Below the pieces are notes generated by a model that ran no database searches, was not told where the DNA came from, and worked only from the letters and a program-made list of their open reading frames with translations. The position numbers and the translations under genes were made by a program. From Symbiodinium natans (Eukaryota > Sar > Dinophyceae > Suessiales > Symbiodiniaceae), in NCBI GenBank assembly GCA_905221605.1, contig CAJNDS010002135.1, positions 239,501 to 303,500 on the forward strand: DNA of 64,000 nt, written 5' to 3'. Shown piece after piece: positions 54,870 through 64,000 of the stretch. Every line of letters starts with the position of its first letter. Positions within the stretch are counted from its first letter, which is position 1.

Positions 54870-57800
54870 TCGACTGTTGCACGGCAACGGGCGCAGCGAG
54901 CACAGCACGAGCGAGATGCAGTGCTGCGATGGGCAGAGGCGCAGAGGGGTCTCAGGAATTGAACCCAAGCCCAGGTGAGAATCTTCTGTCCGCACGTACT
55001 CGAACTTGCAGGAAGCCGCCAAACGCATCAACGCAATGACGGAGCGTTTCCAGCGAGGTTGGGCTCAAATGGCGCCTAGACATCAATTCAGCACATGCTG
55101 AAGCTTGTCAAACAAGGACGTGATGGAGTGTAATTACAGGCAGTGCGCACTTCTTGATCGTTACCGGTATGCTTGTGGAGCCGAGGAGCAGCAGCAAGCG
55201 GAGAAGAGGCAGTTGGAGGTGGGCACTTGTGCAAGCCTCTGTTGTAGCCTCTTGAAGATGGAGCAGTGAAGCCTTCAGATGCCTTCAGATGCCTTCACAG
55301 GCATGCTGTGAGATGCTGCGCGGCAAGCTGCAGGCTGCACAGAGCTGTGCGGCCTTTCGCTCTGAAGTGGAGGCATGGGTCTGCCTATATATAAATATAC
55401 ATATATATACATGTATCTATATATATATATATATACATATACTGCCAGGACAGTTGCGGGCAGCATGTTTCAGCGCCGTACGACCTTTGAGTAGGCCCGG
55501 CAGGGTGTGCCTGCTCAGCGGCCGGACTTGTTGCTTAGTTGCAATCAGAACCGGCAGACTCTAAAGCTTTAGAGTCAGCTTGGATCCCACTGCAGGGCCT
55601 TTCGAAACCCTGGCCCCGGAAGAGGCTTTCGCGCATCATTGCAATAAATAATAATTACCGACAATGGCAACAACATTAGCAAGAACGGTGATCAGTGCTA
55701 CGAGCGACGGGATGGCCTGGCCGACATTGTCCGACGCGCAAGGGGATGGCAAGAACAATGACACGGGGAGATAAACTACACCTCATCCGACAGCAAATAT
55801 CGCCCAAAAACATGCAAGCTCTTTACCCGACATCGTGCTGAGCTGTTTAGGCTCTCAGAAAAGCTGTCCTAATTTCCGCTAATGCTTTAGCAAGGCTGTG
55901 CCGAGCACCGAAGCCAGGGAAGTGTTGAAGAGGGGACTAAGGGTGGGTGCTGTGCCGAGTTCTGCACTGCCACAAGGAGCTGAGCTCTTGAGAAAGGTGC
56001 AGGCCGAGGCTAAAACTTTGCTGGCCTGTGCCACTGCTGGAGCCAACGCCCCTGTGCCTTTGTGGAGAGCGTGCCGCATGAGCTGAGAAACCCTCCGCGG
56101 GTGGGTTTGTGCAAGTTAAGCGCCGATTTATTTCGCGAGAACGCGCTTATTCCTCACGGCTCGCTCCAGCACGGTCGGTGTTTCAGTCTTGGCCCCTGCG
56201 GGGCATCTGCTTTACGCCACTGCGGTAACGAATGCCACTGAGTAGCATGGCTTGATGAATGAGCTGAGGTCTCCTCGCAAGGCACGCACGACCTGGGCCA
56301 AAGAAGTCGCCTGGGCGCGAGGCAGCGCCCGTGCAGCTGCATGTCCGTGCCATGTTTCAGCTCGTGACTTCAAGACTTCCTCTGCAAAGTTGCACTGTTC
56401 AGCTGCGTACGAAGGCCGATGATATATCGTCATAACAGGTGACAAGTGACAACTGCTCACATTTAGGGGGCCTAAAATAACGACAGCCACGATTGTGCCC
56501 TGACTGTGCCCACCCGGAAGCCGGAATCCAGACTTACATCTTGTGAGGCCTTGCGGAGGACTGCCGCAGTGGTGCCTTTCACCCAGCTGTGCGTCAGCAG
56601 AGGGCTGGACGAGGGCGGTGCGGGCGCTGCGCGCTGCTTCGGCGCCGACTGGGGACACTGCGGCGAGGCGTGCGGCACGCGTCTGGGGCCCAAGCTCACC
56701 ACAACGAAGACATGCAAGCTCCAGTAGGATGCCGTGCTTCGCATGTTCAAGTTTTCAAGTTTCGCCGAGGCACGACATGGCCCAGCAGCGCCTGGCCACA
56801 GCGATCGCTGCAGCCAGGCACGTCCTGTGGTAATCATACGTATCCCCTCTGGGCTAAGAAAAAAAGCAGGTCCAAGCAGCGTATGCCTTGTGAAACGGCC
56901 AACTTTACGATGGGCTCGTTGGGCCTGACGTGACCACGTCGCTGTGAAGTGCCTGAGGCAGGATGGGGAGATGCTGGAGACCGTTGTGCTCTTGGCCCGC
57001 CGCCGCACACTGCAAGTGATTGAGACTGAGCCAGCAGTGCCAGTAGCAGCTATTGTACATGCAACTACAAGGCAGCAGAAGATGACCAGAGGCTAGAATC
57101 GAAGAATGAAGGAGAGATAAGAGCAAACAAAGGCTTCGGGCAATGAGTCGCTACTTGTGAAGTGGATACCGTGCAAAGAGCACGTTAAGCTGAGTGCTGC
57201 GGCAGGTTTCAGAGGAGTTGGTCCTGCATAGGTTGCCGTGCATCTGTAGTCTAAGCTGTTCTAGCTAAGTTATACGTTGGGCATCTCGCTCGCAGTAGGA
57301 CGCGATCGTTCCACACAAGCCAAATTTGAATGCAACAACAACACGAGCAGCAAGTAAATCCAAGCGCGTCCCAGTCTCAGCACAGGGTTGTGAGTCCAAC
57401 AGCTGAATCTGTCAACCCATCGGCTCCATTTTTCGCCCAGGAACTCCAGGCGGGCCGCTCTTTGCACGTCGCCTTCGCTGCTTGGGCTTCAGCGCGACGG
57501 CGCGAGGAGGCAAAGGAACGCGAGCCAAAGGTACTTGAAGCTAACGGTCCCAAACCAGAGGGATCCTACCACTGCTGATCGGCTTCAGTTGAACTAGAGG
57601 GTTTCATGACATGAGACTTCTGCATCTCAGTATGTCAGGCATGGAACACTGCTGTTTCGCTGTGTAGCGTTGGACACCTGGGCATGCCAAATCAGTCCAG
57701 ATCGCTGCAGCTGGAAGCTGTAAAATTCATAAGTGGCCAGAAGCAATCCGGGTTGCAGGCCACACAAACAGAACCTTGCTCTTCATTTGGAGCGGTTTGC

Positions 57801-59030
57801 GCAGCAGCCTCGACGCTTGTTGGCAATGTGATACCCCGCAATGAAATGCCTTGAGGCCTGTCTCCTGTTTTACGGGCATGAAGCAACACAGACATGGCAA
57901 CAAGCTGGCCGACACCGGCTTTCATTCAGAGCTGCCCTGTATAGGCTCAGCCCAGCTGGCGGTTCGTCCATCGGAGTCATCTGCTGTTGTATCGATCATG
58001 TTTGAAGTGAGTTGTTGGTGGATCGCTGTGTATGAGCCTTGGACATGTCACAAACTGAGGATGTTCTCGCCCAGCAGCAGCGAGCCACCCCTGAGCTTTC
58101 GCTCGTGCGTCTCTCCAGGCTTGGAGACTGAAACCCCAGCACAGGATAGCACAGGCAACTGCTTGTTCCCGTATGTCTCTGTGTGTGTGTGTGTGTGTGT
58201 GTGTCTCAGGCACCCTTGTCCGCAGCCGTGGTCGAAGCCCTGAGTCATCACCGCACGGCTGCGGAGGCGGCTCTCTTTGTCAGCCTTGGCCTTCGCAAAC
58301 AAAAAACAAGGTCGCCGTCCAATGCCTTCCACAGCACTTTCGGCTGTCCGACATGACATGATGCTGAGCATTACATGGGGGTCGATCGAGTCTGGCGCTT
58401 TTTACAAAGATATCTAAAATTTAGAACGCCCCGGGCTGGTCAGGTGGCTGTGTGCACAACGCAAAGGGCATGGCCGTTACACTGGGTGATTTGCTCCTCG
58501 GCTGAAACTTGGAGCTGTGTTTGTCTTTCTGGAGCTGGATATTTGCTGGGCATTTGCAATTCCATTGTGGGTGGGGAGCTTCCCAAGCAGAGCAACAAGA
58601 GCAGCACAGGTAGTTTGGGATAGAGTCTGGGTTAGATTTGGGCAGCGAAGGAATGGTATCCCCTGTGAGCCAAGTCGGGAACTCAGAAATCATCCGAGGT
58701 CAAGTGGCCCAATCCTCTCAAAGCCGCGTGAGAGAACGGCTAGAATTGCTGATGCGATTCAGGGAAGTTGGTTCCACCTGTGCTAACAGACACAGTTCCA
58801 CGCATAAACAAGTCTCAGCCGCTGACGTCCTGCCACTTTTCAAGCGCGGGTTGGGAGAGGCACTTCGCCGGGAAGCCTGGCGCTCCGTGCACGGCTGTGC
58901 CCACAAGGCACCCGAGAGCGAAGTCAACTGTGGGCCCGAACAAGTCTTCTTCCCAAAGTGAAAAGGGCTACATGATTGAGTTTGCACGAGATGTAAGTTT
59001 TGTCTGTCGGCAAGTGTTGGAAGCCTAGAG
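54870..59030 (+). CDS. Helical / coiled-coil protein, multi-exon, unrecognised
   Basis: A series of + strand islands encodes charged amphipathic helices: VARQRAQRAQHERDAVLRWA (54876), EAAKRINAMTERFQR (55012), EEQQQAEKRQLEV (55180), CCEMLRGKLQAAQSCAAFRS (55304), STEAREVLKRGLRVGAVPSS (55898), LRQDGEMLETVVLLARRRTL (56955), LQAGRSLHVAFAAWASARRR (57448), VRERLELLMRFREV (58727), and KGYMIEFARDVSFVCRQVLE (58966) ending in a stop. The repeated style and direction suggest one long coiled-coil gene, perhaps cytoskeletal (inference). The 57448 segment has F-x-x-W spacing like centrin-binding Sfi1 repeats, but one unit is not enough. It could also be two adjacent genes. Splice joins were not resolved. 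Confidence 0.5.
55385..55442. repeat. TA-rich microsatellite
   Basis: ATATATA and ATACATATATA units within the coiled-coil region. Confidence 0.85.
58172..58205. repeat. (GT)n microsatellite
   Basis: About 16 GT units. Confidence 0.95.
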
Positions 59031-59389
59031 GCAAGCCCCGAGAATTGTGGCTGGAGGAAGGAAAGACTCGGCCCATTTCAGGTTGGTAGTTTCCCCCCTT
59101 AGTGCACTGACTTCTATGGTGTGATATGTGTAGCAACATCTTCCTGATCAAACAGCAAGGTAAATACGGAAGTGCTGCCCGGGAGCTCTCGCGTGCCCGC
59201 CCCAGGCGTTGATTTCCTTCTTTGTGCCTTTGCAGCGCCATCTGAAGTAACGTGCTTGTGCCTACCGGTAGCACATTGTGGAGGTGTTCTCACTCTTCTG
59301 GTGCTAGTACTTGCGGCCATGGTATCACCGTTTAGACATATTTAATGGCTACCGCCAGTGCCGCCGACCCCAAAGCGGCACGGGGTTAA

Positions 59390-59665
59390 GGGTTTAGGGT
59401 TTAGGGCTCAGGGCATAGGGTTGAGTCGACCGTCTGGTCGTGTAGGGTTTAGGGTTTAGGGCTCAGGGTATAGGGTTGAGTCGACCGTCTGGTCGCGTCG
59501 GGTTTTAAAGTCGACTGTCTGGTCGCTTAGGGTTGAGGGTTGAGGGTTTAGGGTTCAGGGCTCAGGGTTTAGGGTTCAGGGTTTAGGGGTCACGTCGACC
59601 GTTTGGTCGCTTGTGGTTTTGACGTCGACCGTCTGGTCGCTATAGGGTTTAGGGCTCAATCGGGT
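59390..59665. repeat. TTTAGGG-type repeats mixed with a 17-bp motif
   Basis: Units of AGGGTTTAGGG and variants (AGGGCTCAGGG, AGGGTTGAGGG) alternate with about five copies of GTCGACCGTCTGGTCGC (near 59426, 59481, 59511, 59594, 59624). One copy has GTCGACTGTC and one GTCGACCGTTTGG. Confidence 0.85.
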
Positions 59666-59669
59666 GCCG

Positions 59670-60090
59670 CGGTTTAAGGGTTTGGGGGGTTGCTAAAGAA
59701 ACTGGAACAAGGCATCGCCAAAGTTAACCTTTTTTTGTTAGTTTTCTGAGAAAAAGTAGGGCAAAAGGCAAACCCAGGAAAACGAGCCATGCTGTCCGTA
59801 GCTGAGGTTTTCGTGTATTTTTCTTGATGGTATTTTTCCAAGGAGAAAGAGGGAAAAATATAGAACAAAAAAACAAGCCCAGGAAAACGAGCCCAGCATT
59901 CTCGCTTCGCAGGGTGTCCGACAGTCTGATTGTTTAGGTAATTGTTTCGCAAGTTTTACAAATTTGTAGGAGGAAAAATATGCTTCCGCCTCGTCTTCAT
60001 TTCTTGTCTTTCCTATTGGTCACCTATTTGTGCCATTTTTGGCAACTTATTTCCGAGATAGTCTCGGCAATCGAAGGTCTATAGTCGTTC
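59670..60090. other. Short spacer with inverted AAAACGAGCC repeats
   Basis: Two copies of AACCCAGGAAAACGAGCC or AGCCCAGGAAAACGAGCC (about 59772 and 59877) stand in direct orientation. No gene is seen. Confidence 0.5.
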
Positions 60091-63000
60091 CATGTCTGCT
60101 GGGCGGAAAGGGCGGAGGGGCGGGGAGGGTGGAGAGGGCGGGCATGCACTGGGACCCTTTAAAGTCAGCTGAGAGGGTGCCATGGGAGCCATGGGGCGGG
60201 ATGGGACCATGGAGCCATGGGGCCATGAGCCATTGAGGGTGAGAGGCATGGGGCCATGAGGTCATGGGGGGGCAAAGGAAGGGCAGAGGCGGCGGAGAAG
60301 GCGGATGATAAGGTCTGAAGCCGGGATGGGACCATGGGGCCATGGGACCATGGAGCCATGGAGCGCCATGGAGCGGGAAGGGCGGAGGGGGCGGAAAGGG
60401 CGGAAAGAGCGGAGGGGGCGGGGAGGGCGGAGAGGGCGGGCATGCACTGGGACCCTTTAAAGTCAGCTGATAGGGTCCAAAGCCGTGAAGCCATGGGAGC
60501 CATGGGGCGGGATGGGACCATGGAGCCATGGGGCCATGAGCCATTAGGAAGGGCAGAGGCGGCGGAGAAGGCGGATGAAAAGGTCCAGACGTGAGGCGTG
60601 GGAGAAGCCATGGAGCGCCATGGGGCGGGAAGGGCGGAGGGGGCGGGAACCATATGGAGCGCCATGGAGCGGGAAGGGCAGATGGGGCGGAGCGGGAAGG
60701 GCGGAGGGGGCGGAAAGGGCGGAGGGGGCGGGGAGGGCAGAGAGGGCGGGCAGGCACTGGGACCCTTTAAAGTCAGCTGATAGGGTCCAAAGCCGTGAAG
60801 CCATGGCATGAGCCATTAAGGGTGAGAGGCATGGGGCCATGAGGCCATGGGGGGGTAAAGGAAGGGCAGAGGCGGCGGAGAAGGCGGAAAGGGCGGGGCG
60901 GAGAGGGCGGGCATGCACTGGGAGCCTTTAAAGTCAGCTGAGAGGGTGCCATGGGAGCCATGGGGCGGGATGGGACCATGGAGCCATGGGGCCATGAGCC
61001 ATTGAGGGTGAGAGGCATGGGGCCATGAGGTCATGGGGGGCAAAGGGGCAGAGGCGGCGGAGAAGGCGGATGATAAGGTCTGAAGCCGGGCGGGATGGGA
61101 CCATGGGGCCATGGGACCATGGAGCCATGGAGCGCCATGGAGCGGGAAGGGCGGAGGGAGCGGAAAGGGCGGAAAGAGCGGAGGGGGCGGGGAGGGCGGA
61201 GAGGGCGGGCATGCACTGGGACCCTTTAAAGTCAGCTGATATCCAAAGCCGTGAAGCCATGGGAGCCATGGGGCGGGATGGGACCATGGAGCCATGGGGC
61301 CATGAGCCATTAGGAAGGGCAGAGGCGGCGGAGAAGGCGGATGAAAAGGTCCAGACGTGAGGTGTGGGAGAAGCCATGGAGCGCCATGGGGCGGGAAGGG
61401 CGGAGGGGGCGGGAACCCATATGGAGCGCCATGGAGCGGGAAGGGCGGATGGGGCGGAGCGGGAAGGGCGGAGGGGGCGGAAAGGGCGGAGGGGGCGGGG
61501 AGGGCGGAGAGGGCGGGTAGGCACTGGGACCCTTTAAAGTCAGCTGATAGGGTCCAAAGCCGTGAAGCCATGGCATGAGCCATAAAGGGTGAGAGGCATG
61601 GGGCCATGAGGCCATGGGGGGGTAAAGGAAGGGCAGAGGCGGCGGAGAAGGCGGAGGAAAAGGTCCAGGGACCCTTTAAAGTCAGCTGAGAGGGTGCCAT
61701 GGGAGCCATGGGGCCATGAGCCATTAGGAAGGGCAGAGGCAGCGGAGAAGGCGGATGAAAAGGTCCAGACGTGAGGCGTGGGAGAAGCCATGGAGCGCCA
61801 TGGGGCGGGAAGGGCGGAGGGGGCGGGAACCATATGGAGCGCCATGGAGCGGGAAGGGCGGATGGGGCGGAGCGGGAAGGACGGAGGGGGCGGAAAGGGC
61901 GGAGGGGGCGGGGAGGGCGGAGAGGGCGGGCAGGCACTGGGACCCTGATAGGGTCCAAAGCCGTGAAGCCATGGCATGAGCCATTAAGGGTGAGAGGCAT
62001 GGGGCCATGAGGCCATGGGGGGGTAAAGGAAGGGCAGAGGCGGCGGAGACCCTTTAAAGTCAGCTGAGAGGGTGCCATGGGAGCCATGGGGCGGGATGGG
62101 ACCATGGAGCCATGGGGCCATGAGCCATTGAGGGTGAGAGGCATGGGGCCATGAGGTCATGGGGGGGCAAAGGAAGGGCAGAGGCGGCGGAGAAGGCGGA
62201 TGATAAGGTCTGCAGCCGGGCGGGATGGGACCATGGAGCGCCATGGAGCGGGAAGGGCGGAGGGGGCGGAAAGGGCGGAAAGAGCGGAGGGGGCGGGGAG
62301 GGCGGAGAGGGCGGGCATGCACTGGGACCCTCGTCAGCTGAGAGGGTCCAAAGCCGTGAAGCCATGGGAGCCATGGGGCGGGATGGGACCATGAAGCCAT
62401 GGGGCCAAAGGGACCCATAGGCAGGGGGTATGTGGGGGTGGGAGTCGGGGTGGGGGTGAGGAGGGTACGGCATGGGTGGCTCCATGGTCCCATGGCCCCA
62501 TGGTCCATTCCGGCCGGCTTCAGACCTTATCATCCGCCTTCTCCGCTGCCTCTGCCCTTCCTTGCCCCCCATGGCCTCATGGCTGGAGCGCCATGGAGCG
62601 GGAAGGGCGGAGGAGGCAGAAAGGGCGGAAAGGGCGGAGGGGGCGGGGAGGGCGGAGAGGGCGGGCATGCACTGGGACCCTTTAAAGTCAGCTGATAGGG
62701 TCCAAAGCCGTGAAGCCATGGGAGCCATTGAGGGTGAGAGGCATGGAACCATGAGGTCATGGCAGGGCAAAGGAAGGGCAGAGGCGGCGGAGAAGGCGGA
62801 TGATAAGGTCTGAAGCCGGGCGGGATGGGACCATGGGGCCATGGGATCATGGAGCCATGGAGTGCCATGGAGCGGGAAGGGCGGAGGGGGCGCACTGGGA
62901 CCCTTTTAAGTCAGCTGATAGGGTCCAAGGGTCCAAAGCCGTGAAGCCATGGCATGAGCCATTAAAGGGTGAGAGGCATGGGGCCATGAGGCCATGGGGG

Positions 63001-64000
63001 GGGTAAAGGAAGGGCAGAGGCGGCGGAGAAGGTGCCATGGGAGCCATGGGGCGGGATGGGACCATGGAGCCATGGGGCCATGAGCCATTGAGGGTGAGAG
63101 GCATGGGGCCATGAGGGGGGCAAAGGAAGGGCAGAGGCGGCGTCTGCAGCCGGGCGGGATGGGACCATGGGGCCATGGGACCATGGAGCCATGGAGCGGC
63201 GGAAAGAGCGGAGGGGGCGGGGAGGGCGGGCATGGACTGGGACCCTTGATAAAGTCAGCGAGCCGTGAATGGGGCGGGATGGGACCATGGAGCCATGGGG
63301 CCAAAGGGACCCATAGGCAGGGGGTATGTGGGGGTGGGAGTGGGGTGGGGGTGAGGAGGGTACGGCATGGGGCCATGAGGCCATGCATGGGGGCAAGGAA
63401 GGGCAGAGGCAGCGGAGAAGGCGGATGATAAGGTCTGAAGCCGGGCGGGATGGGACCATGGGGCCATGGGACCATGGAGCCATGGAGCGCCATGGAGCGG
63501 GAAGGGCGGAGGGGGCAGAAAGGGCGGGGAGGGCGGAGAGGGCGGGCAGGCACTGGGACTGATAGGGTCCAAACAGCCATTAAGGGTGAGAGGCATGGGG
63601 CCATGAGGCCATGGGGGGGGTAAAGGAAGGGCAGAGACCCTTTACAGTCAGCTGAGAGGGTGCCATGGGAGCCATGATGGGGCGGGATGGGACCATGGAG
63701 CCATGGGGCCATGAGCCATTGAGGGTGAGAGGCATGGGGCCATGAGGTCATGGGGGGGGAAAGGAAGGCCATGATAAGGTCTGAAGCCGGGCGGGATGGG
63801 ATCATGGGGCCATGGGACCATGGAGCCATGGAGCGCCATGGAGCGGGAAGGGCGGAGGGGGCGGAAAGGGCGGAAAGAGCGGAGGGGGCGGGGAGGGCGG
63901 AGAGGGCGGGCATGCACTGGGACCCTTTCAAGTCAGCTGATAGGGTCCAAAGCCGTGAAGCCATGGGAGCCATGGGGCGGGATGGGACCATGGAGCCATG
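60090..64000. repeat. G-rich CCATGG-dense complex satellite array
   Basis: Variants of a composite unit of about 300 bp recur at least twelve times. Blocks in the unit are GGAAGGGCGGAGGGGGCGG, GCACTGGGACCCTTTAAAGT with CAGCTGA, AGGGTCCAAAGCCGTGAAGC, GGGACCATGGAGCCATGGGG, GAGCCATTGAGGGTGAGAGG, and GGCGGAGAAGGCGGATGATA with AGGTCTGAAGCC. Block order varies and units are truncated, and a short inverted piece lies at 62466-62585. The array continues past the window edge. Stop-poor frames of 100-440 codons on both strands come from this composition. Confidence 0.95.

Noticed and set aside
60816..63991. Open frames of up to 442 codons on the - strand, Pro/Leu/Met/Ala-rich
   Set aside because: They lie wholly in the satellite array, several frames are open at once, and the sequence follows the repeat period. 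No domain and no start context.
1..64000. Spliced-leader, rRNA, tRNA genes or CRISPR array
   Set aside because: Scanned by eye for the dinoflagellate leader (CCATTTTGGCTCAAG), conserved rRNA words, tRNA arms and regularly spaced repeats; none was found. A covariance-model search would be decisive.

Overview
This window looks like nuclear DNA of a dinoflagellate, most likely a Symbiodiniaceae-type alga (inference). The protein-coding signal comes as short exon-sized islands joined by introns, not as long bacterial ORFs. Deduced introns start with GC, GA or GT, end in AG, and are followed by a G, which matches published dinoflagellate splice sites. TTTAGGG telomere-type repeats lie inside the sequence. 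One gene is a single-domain voltage-gated cation channel with EF-hands, a type common in dinoflagellates. No rRNA, tRNA, CRISPR array or spliced-leader sequence was recognised. Every gene I could identify is on the + strand, which fits the unidirectional gene clusters of this group.

Layout: 1-8.9 kb holds little that can be identified, with possible exons at 4.5-4.9 and 7.3 kb and a stop-poor stretch at 1-1.65 kb. At 9.0-9.35 kb there are coiled-coil exons. From 10.7 to 16.2 kb (perhaps to 17.9 kb) is a WD40 beta-propeller gene with at least eight repeat units on separate small exons. From 20.8 to 26.8 kb is the ion-channel gene. S1-S6, the pore loop and two EF-hands can be followed across twelve exons, one of them only 17 nt. 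Its S3-S4 intron holds an AT-rich element of about 2.1 kb with terminal inverted repeats (22.0-24.1 kb), which contains a long hairpin and tandem repeats.

From 28.4 to 40.9 kb is an insulysin-like M16 metallopeptidase gene in more than twenty small exons. It has the inverted zinc motif near the N-terminus and the LRTRQQLGY segment near the C-terminus. A large AT-rich intron interrupts it at about 33.5-36 kb. From 44.4 to 46.1 kb is a gene with two cold-shock domains and a Gly/Met/Gln-rich region. From 54.8 to 59.0 kb is a series of helical, coiled-coil-like exons that I cannot name. The end of the window is repetitive: TTTAGGG-type repeats mixed with a 17-bp motif (59.39-59.66 kb), then a G-rich, CCATGG-dense satellite from 60.1 kb to the window edge.

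The genes do not form an obvious pathway; they are independent eukaryotic genes. The most unusual material is the TIR-bounded element inside the channel gene, the splice structure that cuts both EF-hand loops, and two dispersed short repeat families. Exon boundaries were deduced by joining reading frames against remembered family patterns, without transcripts or database searches, so terminal and weakly conserved exons are missing.
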